A stretch of DNA of 10,000 nt from Thiobacillus sp. Its GTDB lineage: Bacteria > Pseudomonadota > Gammaproteobacteria > Burkholderiales > Thiobacillaceae. A program made the translations under genes and the position numbers. The notes under the pieces were generated by a model, which did not search any database, had not been told where the DNA came from, and saw only the letters and a program-made list of their open reading frames with translations. The first letter of the stretch is position 1; every line of letters begins with the position of its first letter. Positions 1 through 6,064 of this stretch are shown piece by piece. The DNA lies in assembly GCA_020217265.1 (NCBI GenBank), contig JAIWOS010000086.1, positions 1 to 10,000 on the forward strand. The letters are read 5' to 3'.

Positions 1-194
1 GCAGCGCGCACCTGCGGCTTCGGCGGTTCGGCGTAGGCCAGCTTCACCATGTCGCGCAGGGCGCGCGCGGCGCAGACCCGGCGCGCGAGTTCGGGGTCGG
101 ACTGCATGTGCACGGTCAGCAGCTCGCGTTCGGCCACATCGAGCTCGCCATCGACGAAGGCATGCAGGGTTTCGTCGGACACGATGGAATTCAT
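1..194 (-). CDS. anti-sigma factor, N-terminal part (cut by window edge)
   Basis: Sixty-four codons of an open frame start at the ATG at 194 and run off the left edge. The visible protein begins MNSIVSDETLHAFVDGELD and continues with a acidic/helical stretch (AERELLTVHMQSDPELARR), the usual look of the cytoplasmic N-terminus of transmembrane anti-sigma factors that bind ECF sigma factors. Its ATG overlaps the stop of the sigma gene by 4 nt (ATGA), so the two are translationally coupled, which is the standard arrangement of a sigma/anti-sigma pair. No HxxxCxxC zinc (ZAS) motif is present in the visible part; the only Cys is near residue 46. The membrane segment and periplasmic sensor part would lie outside the window, so what signal it senses cannot be judged. 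Identification rests mainly on context and the typical ExLxAFVDGELD-like start. Confidence 0.75.
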   Translation of the reverse strand, partial: MNSIVSDETLHAFVDGELDVAERELLTVHMQSDPELARRVCAARALRDMVKLAYAEPPKPQVRA

Positions 195-745
195 TTCACT
201 CTCCTCAGGGCCGCACGCGCAGGCGTCTGGCGCATCGTGCGGTCCAGAATGATTTTGAGGCCGGCGCGCGCACGCGACAACCGGCTCATCACGGTGCCCA
301 CCGGAATATCAAGAATCCGGGCGACTTCGGCATAGCCGAATTCCTCCAGGTCGACCAGGGTGAGCACCTGGCGCTGGCCCATCGGCAGGCGCGCGACGGC
401 TTCGCGCACGCAGGCGATCACCTGTTCGCGGTCGCAGCATGCCTCGGGGGTGTCGGCTGCAGATTCGAGCGCATCTTCCCAGTCGTCGACGTTGTCGAAG
501 TCGCGCCGTGCGCGCAAATGGTCCATCCAGCAGCGATGCATGATCGCCACCGCCCAGGCCTTGAGCGCGGCGACCTCCCGCAACTGGGCACGCTGCGTCC
601 AGGCCTTCGACAGCGCCTCCTGCACGAGATCGTCGGCCAGTGCCGTGTCGTGGCACCAGGCGTAGGCGATGCGGTACAGCACAGGCCGCAAGGATTCCAG
701 GTCAGGGCGAAAAGCGCCGAACAGCGCGGAGGTAATCATGCTCAT
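191..745 (-). CDS. ECF-family RNA polymerase sigma factor
   Basis: A 184-aa protein with the two-domain layout and length of an extracytoplasmic-function sigma factor. Region 2 covers roughly residues 15-80 (DDLVQEALSKAW at 38-49 is region 2.2, and the following WAVAIMHRCWMDHLR segment is region 2.4-like). An acidic linker follows (85-105). Region 4 covers about 113-165 with the helix-turn-helix EVARILDIPVGTVMSRLSRAR. It directs RNA polymerase to its own promoter set and is held inactive by the anti-sigma encoded just downstream. The start at 745 (MSMI) has only a weak GGG ribosome site; the next ATG is at 739. The predicted ECF promoter lies so close (−10 CGTC at 755-758) that an mRNA starting there would be nearly leaderless, or another start is used. 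The divergent DsrE-porin operon carries the same promoter motif and is the likely target. The specific ECF group is not assigned. Confidence 0.93.
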   Translation of the reverse strand: MSMITSALFGAFRPDLESLRPVLYRIAYAWCHDTALADDLVQEALSKAWTQRAQLREVAALKAWAVAIMHRCWMDHLRARRDFDNVDDWEDALESAADTPEACCDREQVIACVREAVARLPMGQRQVLTLVDLEEFGYAEVARILDIPVGTVMSRLSRARAGLKIILDRTMRQTPARAALRRVK

Positions 746-754
746 GCCCGTGAT

Positions 755-780
755 GACGTTGTGACTAGTGCTTTTATTCC
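755..780 (-). promoter_or_regulatory. predicted ECF-type promoter of the sigma/anti-sigma operon
   Basis: Read on the minus strand, GGAATAA (774-780) is followed after 15 nt by CGTC (755-758). GGAA-type −35 and CGTC-type −10 boxes are characteristic of ECF sigma promoters. The same motif with the same spacing occurs in the opposite direction at 803-828, which makes chance unlikely. It predicts autoregulation. The transcript would start only a few nt before the ATG at 745. Confidence 0.72.
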
Positions 781-802
781 AGAAAACTTTCGTGCCGGAA
801 AT

Positions 803-828
803 GGAATAAGCATGCCGGCGGCAGCGTC
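803..828 (+). promoter_or_regulatory. predicted ECF-type promoter of the DsrE-porin operon
   Basis: GGAATAA (803-809), a 15-nt spacer and CGTC (825-828) repeat exactly the motif and spacing found upstream of the sigma gene on the other strand. The two −35 boxes are back to back, 22 bp apart. The start of transcription is expected near 834-836, giving a leader of about 55 nt before the ATG at 891. Confidence 0.72.
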
Positions 829-838
829 TTCTCCAACA

Positions 839-860
839 GCTTGCCCTGCTTCAGGCAAGC
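839..860 (+). other. 5'-leader stem-loop of the DsrE-porin transcript
   Basis: GCTTGCC (839-845) pairs perfectly with GGCAAGC (854-860) around an 8-nt loop; an alternative fold pairs six outer bases and CTG with CAG inside. It lies a few nt after the predicted transcription start and well before the ribosome site (GGAG near 881). No T-run follows, so it is not a terminator. A hairpin at the very 5' end could protect the mRNA from decay; this role is inference. Confidence 0.5.
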
Positions 861-890
861 GCAAAAACCAGAGTTATAACGGAGATCGCC

Positions 891-1355
891 ATGAACACAG
901 CGCTGCCCACTGCATTCGCCTTTGCCCTGTTATCCACGTTTGCCGCCGGCACGCCTGCCACGAGCGCGGCAGCGCCCGTAGAGGCGGCGGCGCCTGCCGC
1001 CCCGGAAGAAAAGGTCGTCTACCACGTCAACGACAGCGAATACGCCATGATCGCGCTGCGCAACGTGCAGAACCATCTCGACGCCAGCAAGGACGCGCAT
1101 ATCGTCGTCGTCACGCACGGCAAGGGCATCGACTTCCTGCTCAATGGCGCGCAGGACAAGAACGGCAACCCGTACAAGCCCGTCGTTCAGTCGCTCAAGG
1201 ACAAGGGCGTCGATTTCCGCGTCTGCAACAACACGCTGAAGAGCCGCAAGCTGGACGCCGGCGCGGTCATTCCCGAAGCCCGCATTGTCCCGTCCGGCGT
1301 GGCCGAGATCGGACGCCTGCAGGCGGTGGAAGGGTATGTCTATCTCAAGCCCTGA
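891..1355 (+). CDS. exported DsrE/DsrF-like family protein
   Basis: A 154-aa protein with a GGAG ribosome site about 7 nt before the ATG. Residues 1 to about 25 form a signal peptide (hydrophobic AFAFALLSTFAAG, then Ala-rich), followed by an Ala/Pro linker to about residue 40. The rest is a DsrE-like fold: a strand and loop IVVVTHGKGIDFLL (71-84), the FRVC motif with the only cysteine at 112, and VPSGVAEI (133-140) before a C-terminal GYVYLKP. DsrE relatives carry persulfide sulfur on a conserved Cys, and here Cys112 sits in the comparable place; the actual substrate is unknown. The protein is predicted to act in the periplasm, unlike cytoplasmic DsrE. It is 46 nt upstream of the porin gene and should share its ECF-type promoter. 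A second exported homologue is encoded at 5434-5943. Confidence 0.85.
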   Translation: MNTALPTAFAFALLSTFAAGTPATSAAAPVEAAAPAAPEEKVVYHVNDSEYAMIALRNVQNHLDASKDAHIVVVTHGKGIDFLLNGAQDKNGNPYKPVVQSLKDKGVDFRVCNNTLKSRKLDAGAVIPEARIVPSGVAEIGRLQAVEGYVYLKP

Positions 1356-1401
1356 GCGCCAGCCTGCCGCTATTTCAATAATCCCCAACGGAGGAGATCG
1401 C

Positions 1402-2697
1402 ATGAAACGCAAAACCGTCGCCACTCTGATGCTCGCCGCGCTGCCCATCGGCGCGCACGCAGCCAACTGGCTGCAATTGCAGGGCAACGAACCGAAAGAC
1501 ACCGGTTACTACAAGCTCTGGGGGTTTTTCCAGCCAACCTACACTTATATCGACGCCGACCCGATCCGGGGACTGGGCGGGGCCGCGGCGCCCTTCAACG
1601 GCCAGCTCACCGCGGCCAACCGAGTCGGCCCGCGGCTCGAAGACAATGAGGCTTTCCAGTTCAACCGCGCCCGACTGGGCGTGCGCGGCAACATCATTCC
1701 TGAAAAGATCAACTACTTTTTCCTGACGGAATTCGGCAGGAACGCGATCACTTCGGAGCGCGATACGGCGATCACGGACGCCTCCGTGACTTTCAACTAC
1801 ATCCCGGGCGCCCGCATCCGTGCCGGCCTGTTCAAGCTGCCGACCAGCGAGGAAGCCCTGGTCGCCGTCCACACGTCGTTCCCCTACGTGTATTTCAGCA
1901 ACGCGGCGACCAGCCTGCTGATCGAAACCCAGTACCGTTCCACCGGCGCGGTGAATTCGAGCGGCGCTTCCAACGGCGCAGCCGACAGCGGCGGTTCGGG
2001 CTTCCGCGACATCGGCATCCAGGTGTACGACTGGTTCAACCAGGGGCCCTGGGAGTATTCCTACGCCCTCATGGTGTCCAACGGCGGGGCGATCGACCAG
2101 CTCTACGACAACAACGGCAGCAAGGACATCACCGGCCGCCTGCAGGCCGCCTACATCTTCAACAAGAGCAAGGGACCGAACCGCGAGGACGCTTCGGTGT
2201 GGGTCTGGCACCAGAACGGCGAGCGCACGTTTGGCGGGCGCGATTTCGACCGCATCCGCGAAGGCGTCGGCGCACGCATCCAGAAAGGCCCGTGGCGCGC
2301 CACCGCCGAATACCTGCGCGGCGAAGGCATGATCGTCGCCGGCCCCAACCCGCCCTTCCCCGGCCAGCCGGTGCAGATCGGCCTCAACGACAAGGCCGAC
2401 GGCTGGTACGTGGAAGGCGGCTGGCGCTTTCACAAGGACTGGGAAGTCGACCTGCGCTTCGACACCTTCGACCGCCTGACCGAAACCGCCGCGCTGGAAC
2501 GCAAGTTCGACACCACGACGCTGGGCGTCAATTGGTACGCCTACAAGAACACCCGCGTCACCTTGAACTATGAATGGCGGACGATGGAGGTCAGCAACCC
2601 GTCGGCAATCCCCGCCGGCGTGCAACTCAACAACGCCAACCTGGTGGCCGACAACCTGGGCGACCGCGCCAGCCTTCAGGTCACCTGGTTCTTCTGA
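1402..2697 (+). CDS. OprP/OprO-like outer-membrane porin
   Basis: A 431-aa beta-barrel protein. The start at 1402 is chosen because a strong ribosome site (GGAGGAGA, 1390-1397) precedes it and a clean signal peptide follows (MKRKTVATLMLAALPIGAHA, cleavage before ANW); the frame is open further upstream but lacks these. The mature part has alternating aromatic/polar strands, a Gly/Ser/Asn-rich loop near residues 184-196, and ends in TWFF, the C-terminal aromatic signature needed for insertion by the BAM complex. Strand patterns such as FQFNRARLGVRGNI and the full length resemble the phosphate-selective porin O/P family. The transported solute cannot be told from sequence; family members handle phosphate, polyphosphate or other anions. 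It is the second gene of the ECF-controlled DsrE-porin operon and is followed by a strong terminator. Confidence 0.88.
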   Translation: MKRKTVATLMLAALPIGAHAANWLQLQGNEPKDTGYYKLWGFFQPTYTYIDADPIRGLGGAAAPFNGQLTAANRVGPRLEDNEAFQFNRARLGVRGNIIPEKINYFFLTEFGRNAITSERDTAITDASVTFNYIPGARIRAGLFKLPTSEEALVAVHTSFPYVYFSNAATSLLIETQYRSTGAVNSSGASNGAADSGGSGFRDIGIQVYDWFNQGPWEYSYALMVSNGGAIDQLYDNNGSKDITGRLQAAYIFNKSKGPNREDASVWVWHQNGERTFGGRDFDRIREGVGARIQKGPWRATAEYLRGEGMIVAGPNPPFPGQPVQIGLNDKADGWYVEGGWRFHKDWEVDLRFDTFDRLTETAALERKFDTTTLGVNWYAYKNTRVTLNYEWRTMEVSNPSAIPAGVQLNNANLVADNLGDRASLQVTWFF

Positions 2698-2714
2698 ACC
2701 GAACTCCTCCTTGC

Positions 2715-2740
2715 GCGGCCGCAAGGCCGCTTTTTTTTTT
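2715..2740 (+). terminator. Rho-independent terminator after the porin gene
   Basis: A perfect 6-bp GC stem, GCGGCC (2715-2720) with GGCCGC (2725-2730), closes a GCAA tetraloop of the GNRA type and is followed directly by ten T residues (2731-2740). It lies 17 nt after the porin stop codon. On the minus strand no T-run follows, so it serves the plus-strand operon only. Confidence 0.95.
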
Positions 2741-2762
2741 GCCTGGAGAACGCGGCGTAACG

Positions 2763-3311
2763 TCAGGCCGGGCGGATGAAGTGCTCGCGGTAGTATTTCA
2801 TCTCGTCGATGGATTCGTAGATATCCGCCAGCGCCTCGTGCTTGCTGGACTTCTTGAAGCCCTCGGCGAGCCCCGGCCGCCAGCGCTTGGCCAGCTCTTT
2901 CAGCGTGCTCACGTCGAGGTTGCGGTAATGGAAGAACGCCTCGAGCTGCGGCATGTAGCGCGCCAGGAAGCGCCGATCCTGGCAGATGGAGTTACCGCAC
3001 ATCGGCGAGGTTTTCGGCGGCACGTGCTGTTTCACGAAGGCCAGCATCTGCGCCTCGGCGTCGGCTTCGGCAAGCTGCGAGGCCTTCACCCGATCGATCA
3101 GGCCGGATTTGCCGTGGGTGCCCTTGTTCCAGCTGTCCATCGCGTTCATCACCTCGTCGGACTGGTGCACCACCAGCACCGGACCTTCGGCCACGGTGTT
3201 GAGGTCGGCGTCGGTGACGACGATGGCCAGTTCGATGATGCGGTCGGTATCGGGCGAAAGACCGGTCATTTCCATGTCAATCCAGAGCAGATGGGTGGGG
3301 TTCGTCGCCAT
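2763..3311 (-). CDS. orn: oligoribonuclease (DEDDh 3'-5' exoribonuclease)
   Basis: A 182-aa protein that degrades 2-5 nt RNA fragments (and pGpG) to mononucleotides in the cytoplasm, completing RNA turnover. The start at 3311 gives [18 protein letters not shown], with the metal ligands Asp12 and Glu14 at the same places as in E. coli Orn; the longer open frame to 3380 adds an unconserved extension and is rejected. Further marks are the [12 protein letters not shown] strand, the [14 protein letters not shown] segment (exo II region) and KHEALADI near residues 157-164, which carries the catalytic His and last Asp of the DEDDh set. The length matches the family. It is divergent from the cytochrome c gene and convergent with the porin operon. 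A GGAA lies before the start, a weak ribosome site. All catalytic residues appear intact. Confidence 0.97.
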   Translation of the reverse strand: MATNPTHLLWIDMEMTGLSPDTDRIIELAIVVTDADLNTVAEGPVLVVHQSDEVMNAMDSWNKGTHGKSGLIDRVKASQLAEADAEAQMLAFVKQHVPPKTSPMCGNSICQDRRFLARYMPQLEAFFHYRNLDVSTLKELAKRWRPGLAEGFKKSSKHEALADIYESIDEMKYYREHFIRPA

Positions 3312-3424
3312 GAGGAAATTCCGTAGTGAAGAGGCGGCATTTTCGCATAGACCCTGCCCAGCGCGGGGTAGCGCAAGCACGGGCGAGCCGCCATAATTCC
3401 CGCATCGCGTTCAGGAGACCCGCC

Positions 3425-3733
3425 ATGAAAATTCCGTACCTGCTACTGGTCGCGGCCTTCTCGGCCGCAGGCACGCACGCCGCCCCGTTCGACAAGGGCG
3501 ACCCCAAGGCCGGCAAGGCCCTGCTCGAAAAAGCCTGCATGAGCTGCCACATCAACATGTTCGGCGGCGACGGCAGCAAGATCTACACCCGCGCCGACCG
3601 CAAGGTGAAAACACCGCAACAGCTTGCCGCCCGCATCTCGGGCTGCAACGCCAACACCGGCGCCGGCTGGTTTCCGGACGACGAGCTGAATGTCGCCGCG
3701 TATCTCAACCAGCAGTACTACAAGTTCAAGTAA
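3425..3733 (+). CDS. small exported c-type cytochrome
   Basis: A 102-aa protein with an AGGAGA ribosome site before the ATG at 3425. Residues 1-19 are a signal peptide ([15 protein letters not shown], cleavage before APF), and CMSCH (38-42) is a single c-type haem site, so it is a periplasmic monohaem cytochrome, probably an electron carrier. The usual distal Met is not visible: after the haem motif the only Met is Met45, three residues on, which is too close for an ordinary class I ligand. A lone Cys74 (ISGCNANTG) and no further His occur. The sixth ligand could therefore be absent, Cys or a Lys. The aromatic tail [19 protein letters not shown] is class I-like. Its partner enzyme cannot be inferred. 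phhB follows after 26 nt and is probably co-transcribed. Confidence 0.9.
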   Translation: MKIPYLLLVAAFSAAGTHAAPFDKGDPKAGKALLEKACMSCHINMFGGDGSKIYTRADRKVKTPQQLAARISGCNANTGAGWFPDDELNVAAYLNQQYYKFK

Positions 3734-3759
3734 GCGCTGCTTTCAAACAAGGACATGCC

Positions 3760-4101
3760 ATGACCACCATCGTCGAAGAACTCGTTCGCAAGAAGTGCGC
3801 ACCCTGCGAGGGCGGCGTTGCCGCGATGACCGATGCGCAGATCGCCCCCATGCTGAAAGGCCTCTCCGGCTGGACGCGCGACGGCGTCAAGATCGTCAAG
3901 GAATACAAGTTCAAGGACCACTACCAGGCGCAGGCCTTCACCAATGCCGTGATGTGGGTGTCGCACCGCGAAGACCACCATCCCTACCTCGTGGTCGGCT
4001 ACAACACGGTGAAGGTCGAGTACTGGACGCACGCGATCGACGGCCTGTCGGAAAACGACTTTATCTGCGCGGCCAAGGTCGACGCGCTGTTCGAGATTTA
4101 G
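3760..4101 (+). CDS. phhB: 4a-hydroxytetrahydrobiopterin dehydratase (pterin carbinolamine dehydratase)
   Basis: A 113-aa cytoplasmic enzyme that dehydrates 4a-hydroxytetrahydrobiopterin made by aromatic amino acid hydroxylases, regenerating the pterin cofactor; a related role with molybdopterin cofactors has been proposed for the family. The core motif EDHHP (about residues 71-75) with Tyr and Trp/His further on ([21 protein letters not shown]) matches the pterin-4a-carbinolamine dehydratase signature. The N-terminal KKCAPCEGG is common in bacterial members. The ribosome site is AAGGA, ending 6 nt before the ATG. It follows the cytochrome gene by 26 nt and precedes the broken CZB gene by 63 nt. 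No phenylalanine hydroxylase gene is in the window, so its metabolic partner is unknown. Length is normal for the family. Confidence 0.95.
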   Translation: MTTIVEELVRKKCAPCEGGVAAMTDAQIAPMLKGLSGWTRDGVKIVKEYKFKDHYQAQAFTNAVMWVSHREDHHPYLVVGYNTVKVEYWTHAIDGLSENDFICAAKVDALFEI

Positions 4102-4164
4102 TCTTCAAGATCGATCCTTGCCCAACCGTAAATTCAGGCATTTCCCTGCAATCAGGACGGGTAT

Positions 4165-4528
4165 ATGGACTGGATGGAGATCATCGGCGCGCACGTCATG
4201 TGGAAACAGCGACTGGCTGCCTTGCTCGCGGGCGAAAGCGCGGAAAATCTGGACGCAGAGACGATCAGGCTGGACGACCGCTGCGCGCTGGATATACGGT
4301 GACGGGGCCACCATGCAGGATTTGTCACGTTTCGAGGAAGTCCGTGAACTGCACGCCCAGTTTCATCGCTACGCGGCAGACGTGGTGCAGCTCCATGCCG
4401 CGGGGCAAACCGATCAGGCGCGGGCCCTGCTGAACGGCGAATATTCGAAACTGTCCGAGCGGCTCAAGCATCGCCTCATCGGCCTGTCGCAACAAGTCAA
4501 GGCTGCCGGCGGGGTTCCACGATTCTGA
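4165..4528 (+). pseudogene. CZB (chemoreceptor zinc-binding) domain protein, frameshifted
   Basis: The ATG at 4165 has a good ribosome site (AGGACGGG). This frame gives 45 residues with the first CZB ligand region (GAHVMWKQRLAALLAGE, His10) and the start of the second (LDDRCAL, Cys40), then stops at 4300-4302. The rest of the domain is in another frame: WIYGDG from 4289, then ELHAQFHRYAADVV with the last His ligands, ending at the TGA at 4526-4528. A normal CZB domain reads CxLGxWIYG here, so about 8 nt seem lost at 4286-4291; a deletion between two GCTGG repeats would give exactly this sequence. The CZB domain binds zinc through three His and one Cys. It stands alone, without a chemoreceptor or cyclase domain. 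A sequencing error or programmed frameshift remains possible. The 3' end overlaps the predicted rsgA start. Confidence 0.75.
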
Positions 4529-5403
4529 ACACCGAGACCGGCGAGGTCATCGCCGCGCACAGCCGGCGCTTCATCGTCGAAACCGCACACGGCCCCCTGC
4601 CCTGCCTGGTGAAGGGCCGGCACCTGCAGGTGGTCTGCGGCGACCGCGTCGAATTCCGCCGCGACGGTCATGCAGGCGTGATCGAGTCCGTGCTGCCGCG
4701 CAGCTCGCTGCTGTATCGCTCCGACGCCTTCAAGACCAAGGCCATCGCCGCCAACGTCACCCAGCTTGCCGTGGTGGTGGCCGCGCGGCCGAGCTTTTCG
4801 CTGGAACTGGTGCAGCGCTGCCTCCTCGCCGCCGAGGACCAGGGCATTGCCAGCCTTGTCGTCCTCAACAAGGTCGACCTGCCCGAAACGCCGGCCGCGC
4901 GCGCGCGTCTGGCGCCGCTCGCGCGCATCGGCTACCGCTGCGTCGAACTGTCGGCGCTGGATGATCCGGCGCCGTTGCGGCCAGCGCTGGCGGGCCACAC
5001 GACGCTGATGATCGGGCAATCGGGCATGGGCAAGTCGACGCTGGTCAACGCCCTGTTTCCCGACGCGCACGCCGAGACCGCCGAGTATTCCGTGGCGCTC
5101 GACAGCGGGCGTCACACGACCACCCACACCCGGCTGCACCGGATCGACCCCGATACTGCGCTGATCGATTCCCCGGGACTCCAGGAATTCGCCCTGCAGC
5201 ACCTCGACGCCGACGCGCTGGCGCACGCCTTCGTCGAATTCCGGCCTTTCCTCGGCCACTGCCGCTTCCGTGACTGCAAACACGAGAGCGAACCCGGCTG
5301 CCGCCTGATCGAGGCTGCCGAGGCGGGCGAGATCGACCCCGCCCGACTCGCCCTCTTCCGCCAGCTGCGGCGCGCCCAGCACAAGGCGGCGCAGAAGCTA
5401 TAA
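4525..5403 (+). CDS. rsgA: ribosome small-subunit-dependent GTPase A, probable CTG start
   Basis: A circularly permuted GTPase that helps the last steps of 30S maturation. The order is OB fold (GEVIAAHSRRFIVE to CGDRVEF), G4 NKVD (115-118), G5 SAL, P-loop GQSGMGKS (164-171), G3 DSPG (215-218), and a C-terminal zinc knuckle with Cys246, Cys251, His253 and Cys259 (numbered from the CTG). The first ATG/GTG/TTG in frame is the GTG at 4609, which would remove the first strands of the OB fold. The conserved sequence reaches back to about 4540, so the start must be upstream; CTG at 4525, giving 292 aa, fits the family and overlaps the preceding stop as CTGA, the counterpart of an ATGA coupling overlap. 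ATT at 4522 is the alternative. The GTPase body is intact and the product assignment is secure; only the start is uncertain. Confidence 0.93.
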   Translation: MNTETGEVIAAHSRRFIVETAHGPLPCLVKGRHLQVVCGDRVEFRRDGHAGVIESVLPRSSLLYRSDAFKTKAIAANVTQLAVVVAARPSFSLELVQRCLLAAEDQGIASLVVLNKVDLPETPAARARLAPLARIGYRCVELSALDDPAPLRPALAGHTTLMIGQSGMGKSTLVNALFPDAHAETAEYSVALDSGRHTTTHTRLHRIDPDTALIDSPGLQEFALQHLDADALAHAFVEFRPFLGHCRFRDCKHESEPGCRLIEAAEAGEIDPARLALFRQLRRAQHKAAQKL

Positions 5404-5433
5404 AACAGGCAGGCACATTTTCGGGAGACGGCC

Positions 5434-5943
5434 ATGAAAATCCTGTCGACCCTTGGGGTGGCGCTCTGGCTGGCGCTTGTCCTGCCCGTGCATGCCGCCG
5501 GGAAATGGGTGCAGACGCCCTACCAGCCCCCCAAGGTGATGTTCGAGTTCTATTTTGACGATCCGCAGAAGATCGGCAGCGCGCTGTTCTGGGTGCGCGC
5601 CCTGATGAACCCGCTGACCGAGGCGCCCTACAACTACCCGCCCGAAGATTTTTCCATCGTGGTGGTGATCCACGGCACCGAAATCGTCACGGTGGCGAAG
5701 AAGAACGAGGCGAAGTATCAGGAGGTGGTCGACCGCATGCGCTACTACGCCGACCTGGGGGTGAAATTCAAGGTGTGCGGCCAGGCCGCCGAGGACTTCG
5801 GCTACGCGGTCAAGGACTTCCAGGACTTCATCGAGGTCGTTCCCAACGCCATCACCGAACTGGCGCACTGGCAGCAGCAGGGTTACGCGCTCATCGTGCC
5901 CAACATCATGAGCAAGAAGATCGATATCGAGTCGATCCGGTAG
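5434..5943 (+). CDS. second exported DsrE-like family protein
   Basis: A 169-aa protein, 30 nt after rsgA, with a GGGAGA ribosome site. Residues 1-22 are a signal peptide (MKILSTLGVALWLALVLPVHAA). The mature part shares its landmarks with the protein at 891-1355: VVVIHG (76-81), then GVKFKVC with the only Cys at 115, and VVPNAITEL (135-143) where the other has VPSGVAEI. It is therefore a distant paralogue with a DsrE-like fold, predicted to be periplasmic. The single conserved Cys suggests persulfide or thiol chemistry, as in sulfur-relay DsrE proteins, but no substrate is known. The N-terminal WVQTPYQPPKVMFEFYFDDPQKIGSALFW has extra aromatic residues not seen in the first copy. It may be transcribed with rsgA; function unrelated to ribosome assembly is likely. 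Confidence 0.82.
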   Translation: MKILSTLGVALWLALVLPVHAAGKWVQTPYQPPKVMFEFYFDDPQKIGSALFWVRALMNPLTEAPYNYPPEDFSIVVVIHGTEIVTVAKKNEAKYQEVVDRMRYYADLGVKFKVCGQAAEDFGYAVKDFQDFIEVVPNAITELAHWQQQGYALIVPNIMSKKIDIESIR

Positions 5944-5980
5944 CGTTCAACGGTCCACTTTCATTTGCAGGTTTAGTATC

Positions 5981-6040
5981 ACAGGGAGGCAAGGGAGGAA
6001 GGGGAGGCATTCTTCTCCCTAACCTCCCATGCCTCCCTGT
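5981..6040. repeat. 60-bp imperfect inverted repeat with purine and pyrimidine arms
   Basis: The outer arms ACAGGGAGGCA (5981-5991) and TGCCTCCCTGT (6030-6040) pair perfectly over 11 bp. Further inside, GGGAGG (5993-5998) pairs with CCTCCC (6023-6028) and GGGAG (6002-6006) with CTCCC (6015-6019), with small mismatches between. The left arm is almost pure purine with repeated GGGAGG units. It lies between the convergent DsrE-like and CBS genes. No clear T-run follows on either strand, so a simple terminator is doubtful, though it may block read-through both ways. Confidence 0.85.
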
Positions 6041-6064
6041 TAAATCATCTACGGTCTGGCGCGC

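Noticed and set aside
1375..2724. 449-codon open frame on the minus strand opposite the porin gene
   Set aside because: It is the antisense shadow of a clear porin with signal peptide, ribosome site and terminator; its product is Val/Gly/Ala-rich without domains.
2574..3326. 250-codon plus-strand frame across orn
   Set aside because: It spans the porin terminator and is antisense to orn with its intact DEDDh residues.
3312..3380. N-terminal extension of orn to 3380
   Set aside because: The added residues are not conserved, and the start at 3311 places the catalytic Asp and Glu at the positions usual for Orn.
3369..3397. Possible promoter of the cytochrome gene (CATAAT at 3392-3397)
   Set aside because: No acceptable −35 box at the right distance, so it was not listed.
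4414..5382. 322-codon minus-strand frame opposite rsgA
   Set aside because: High-GC shadow; the plus strand carries all GTPase motifs of RsgA in order.
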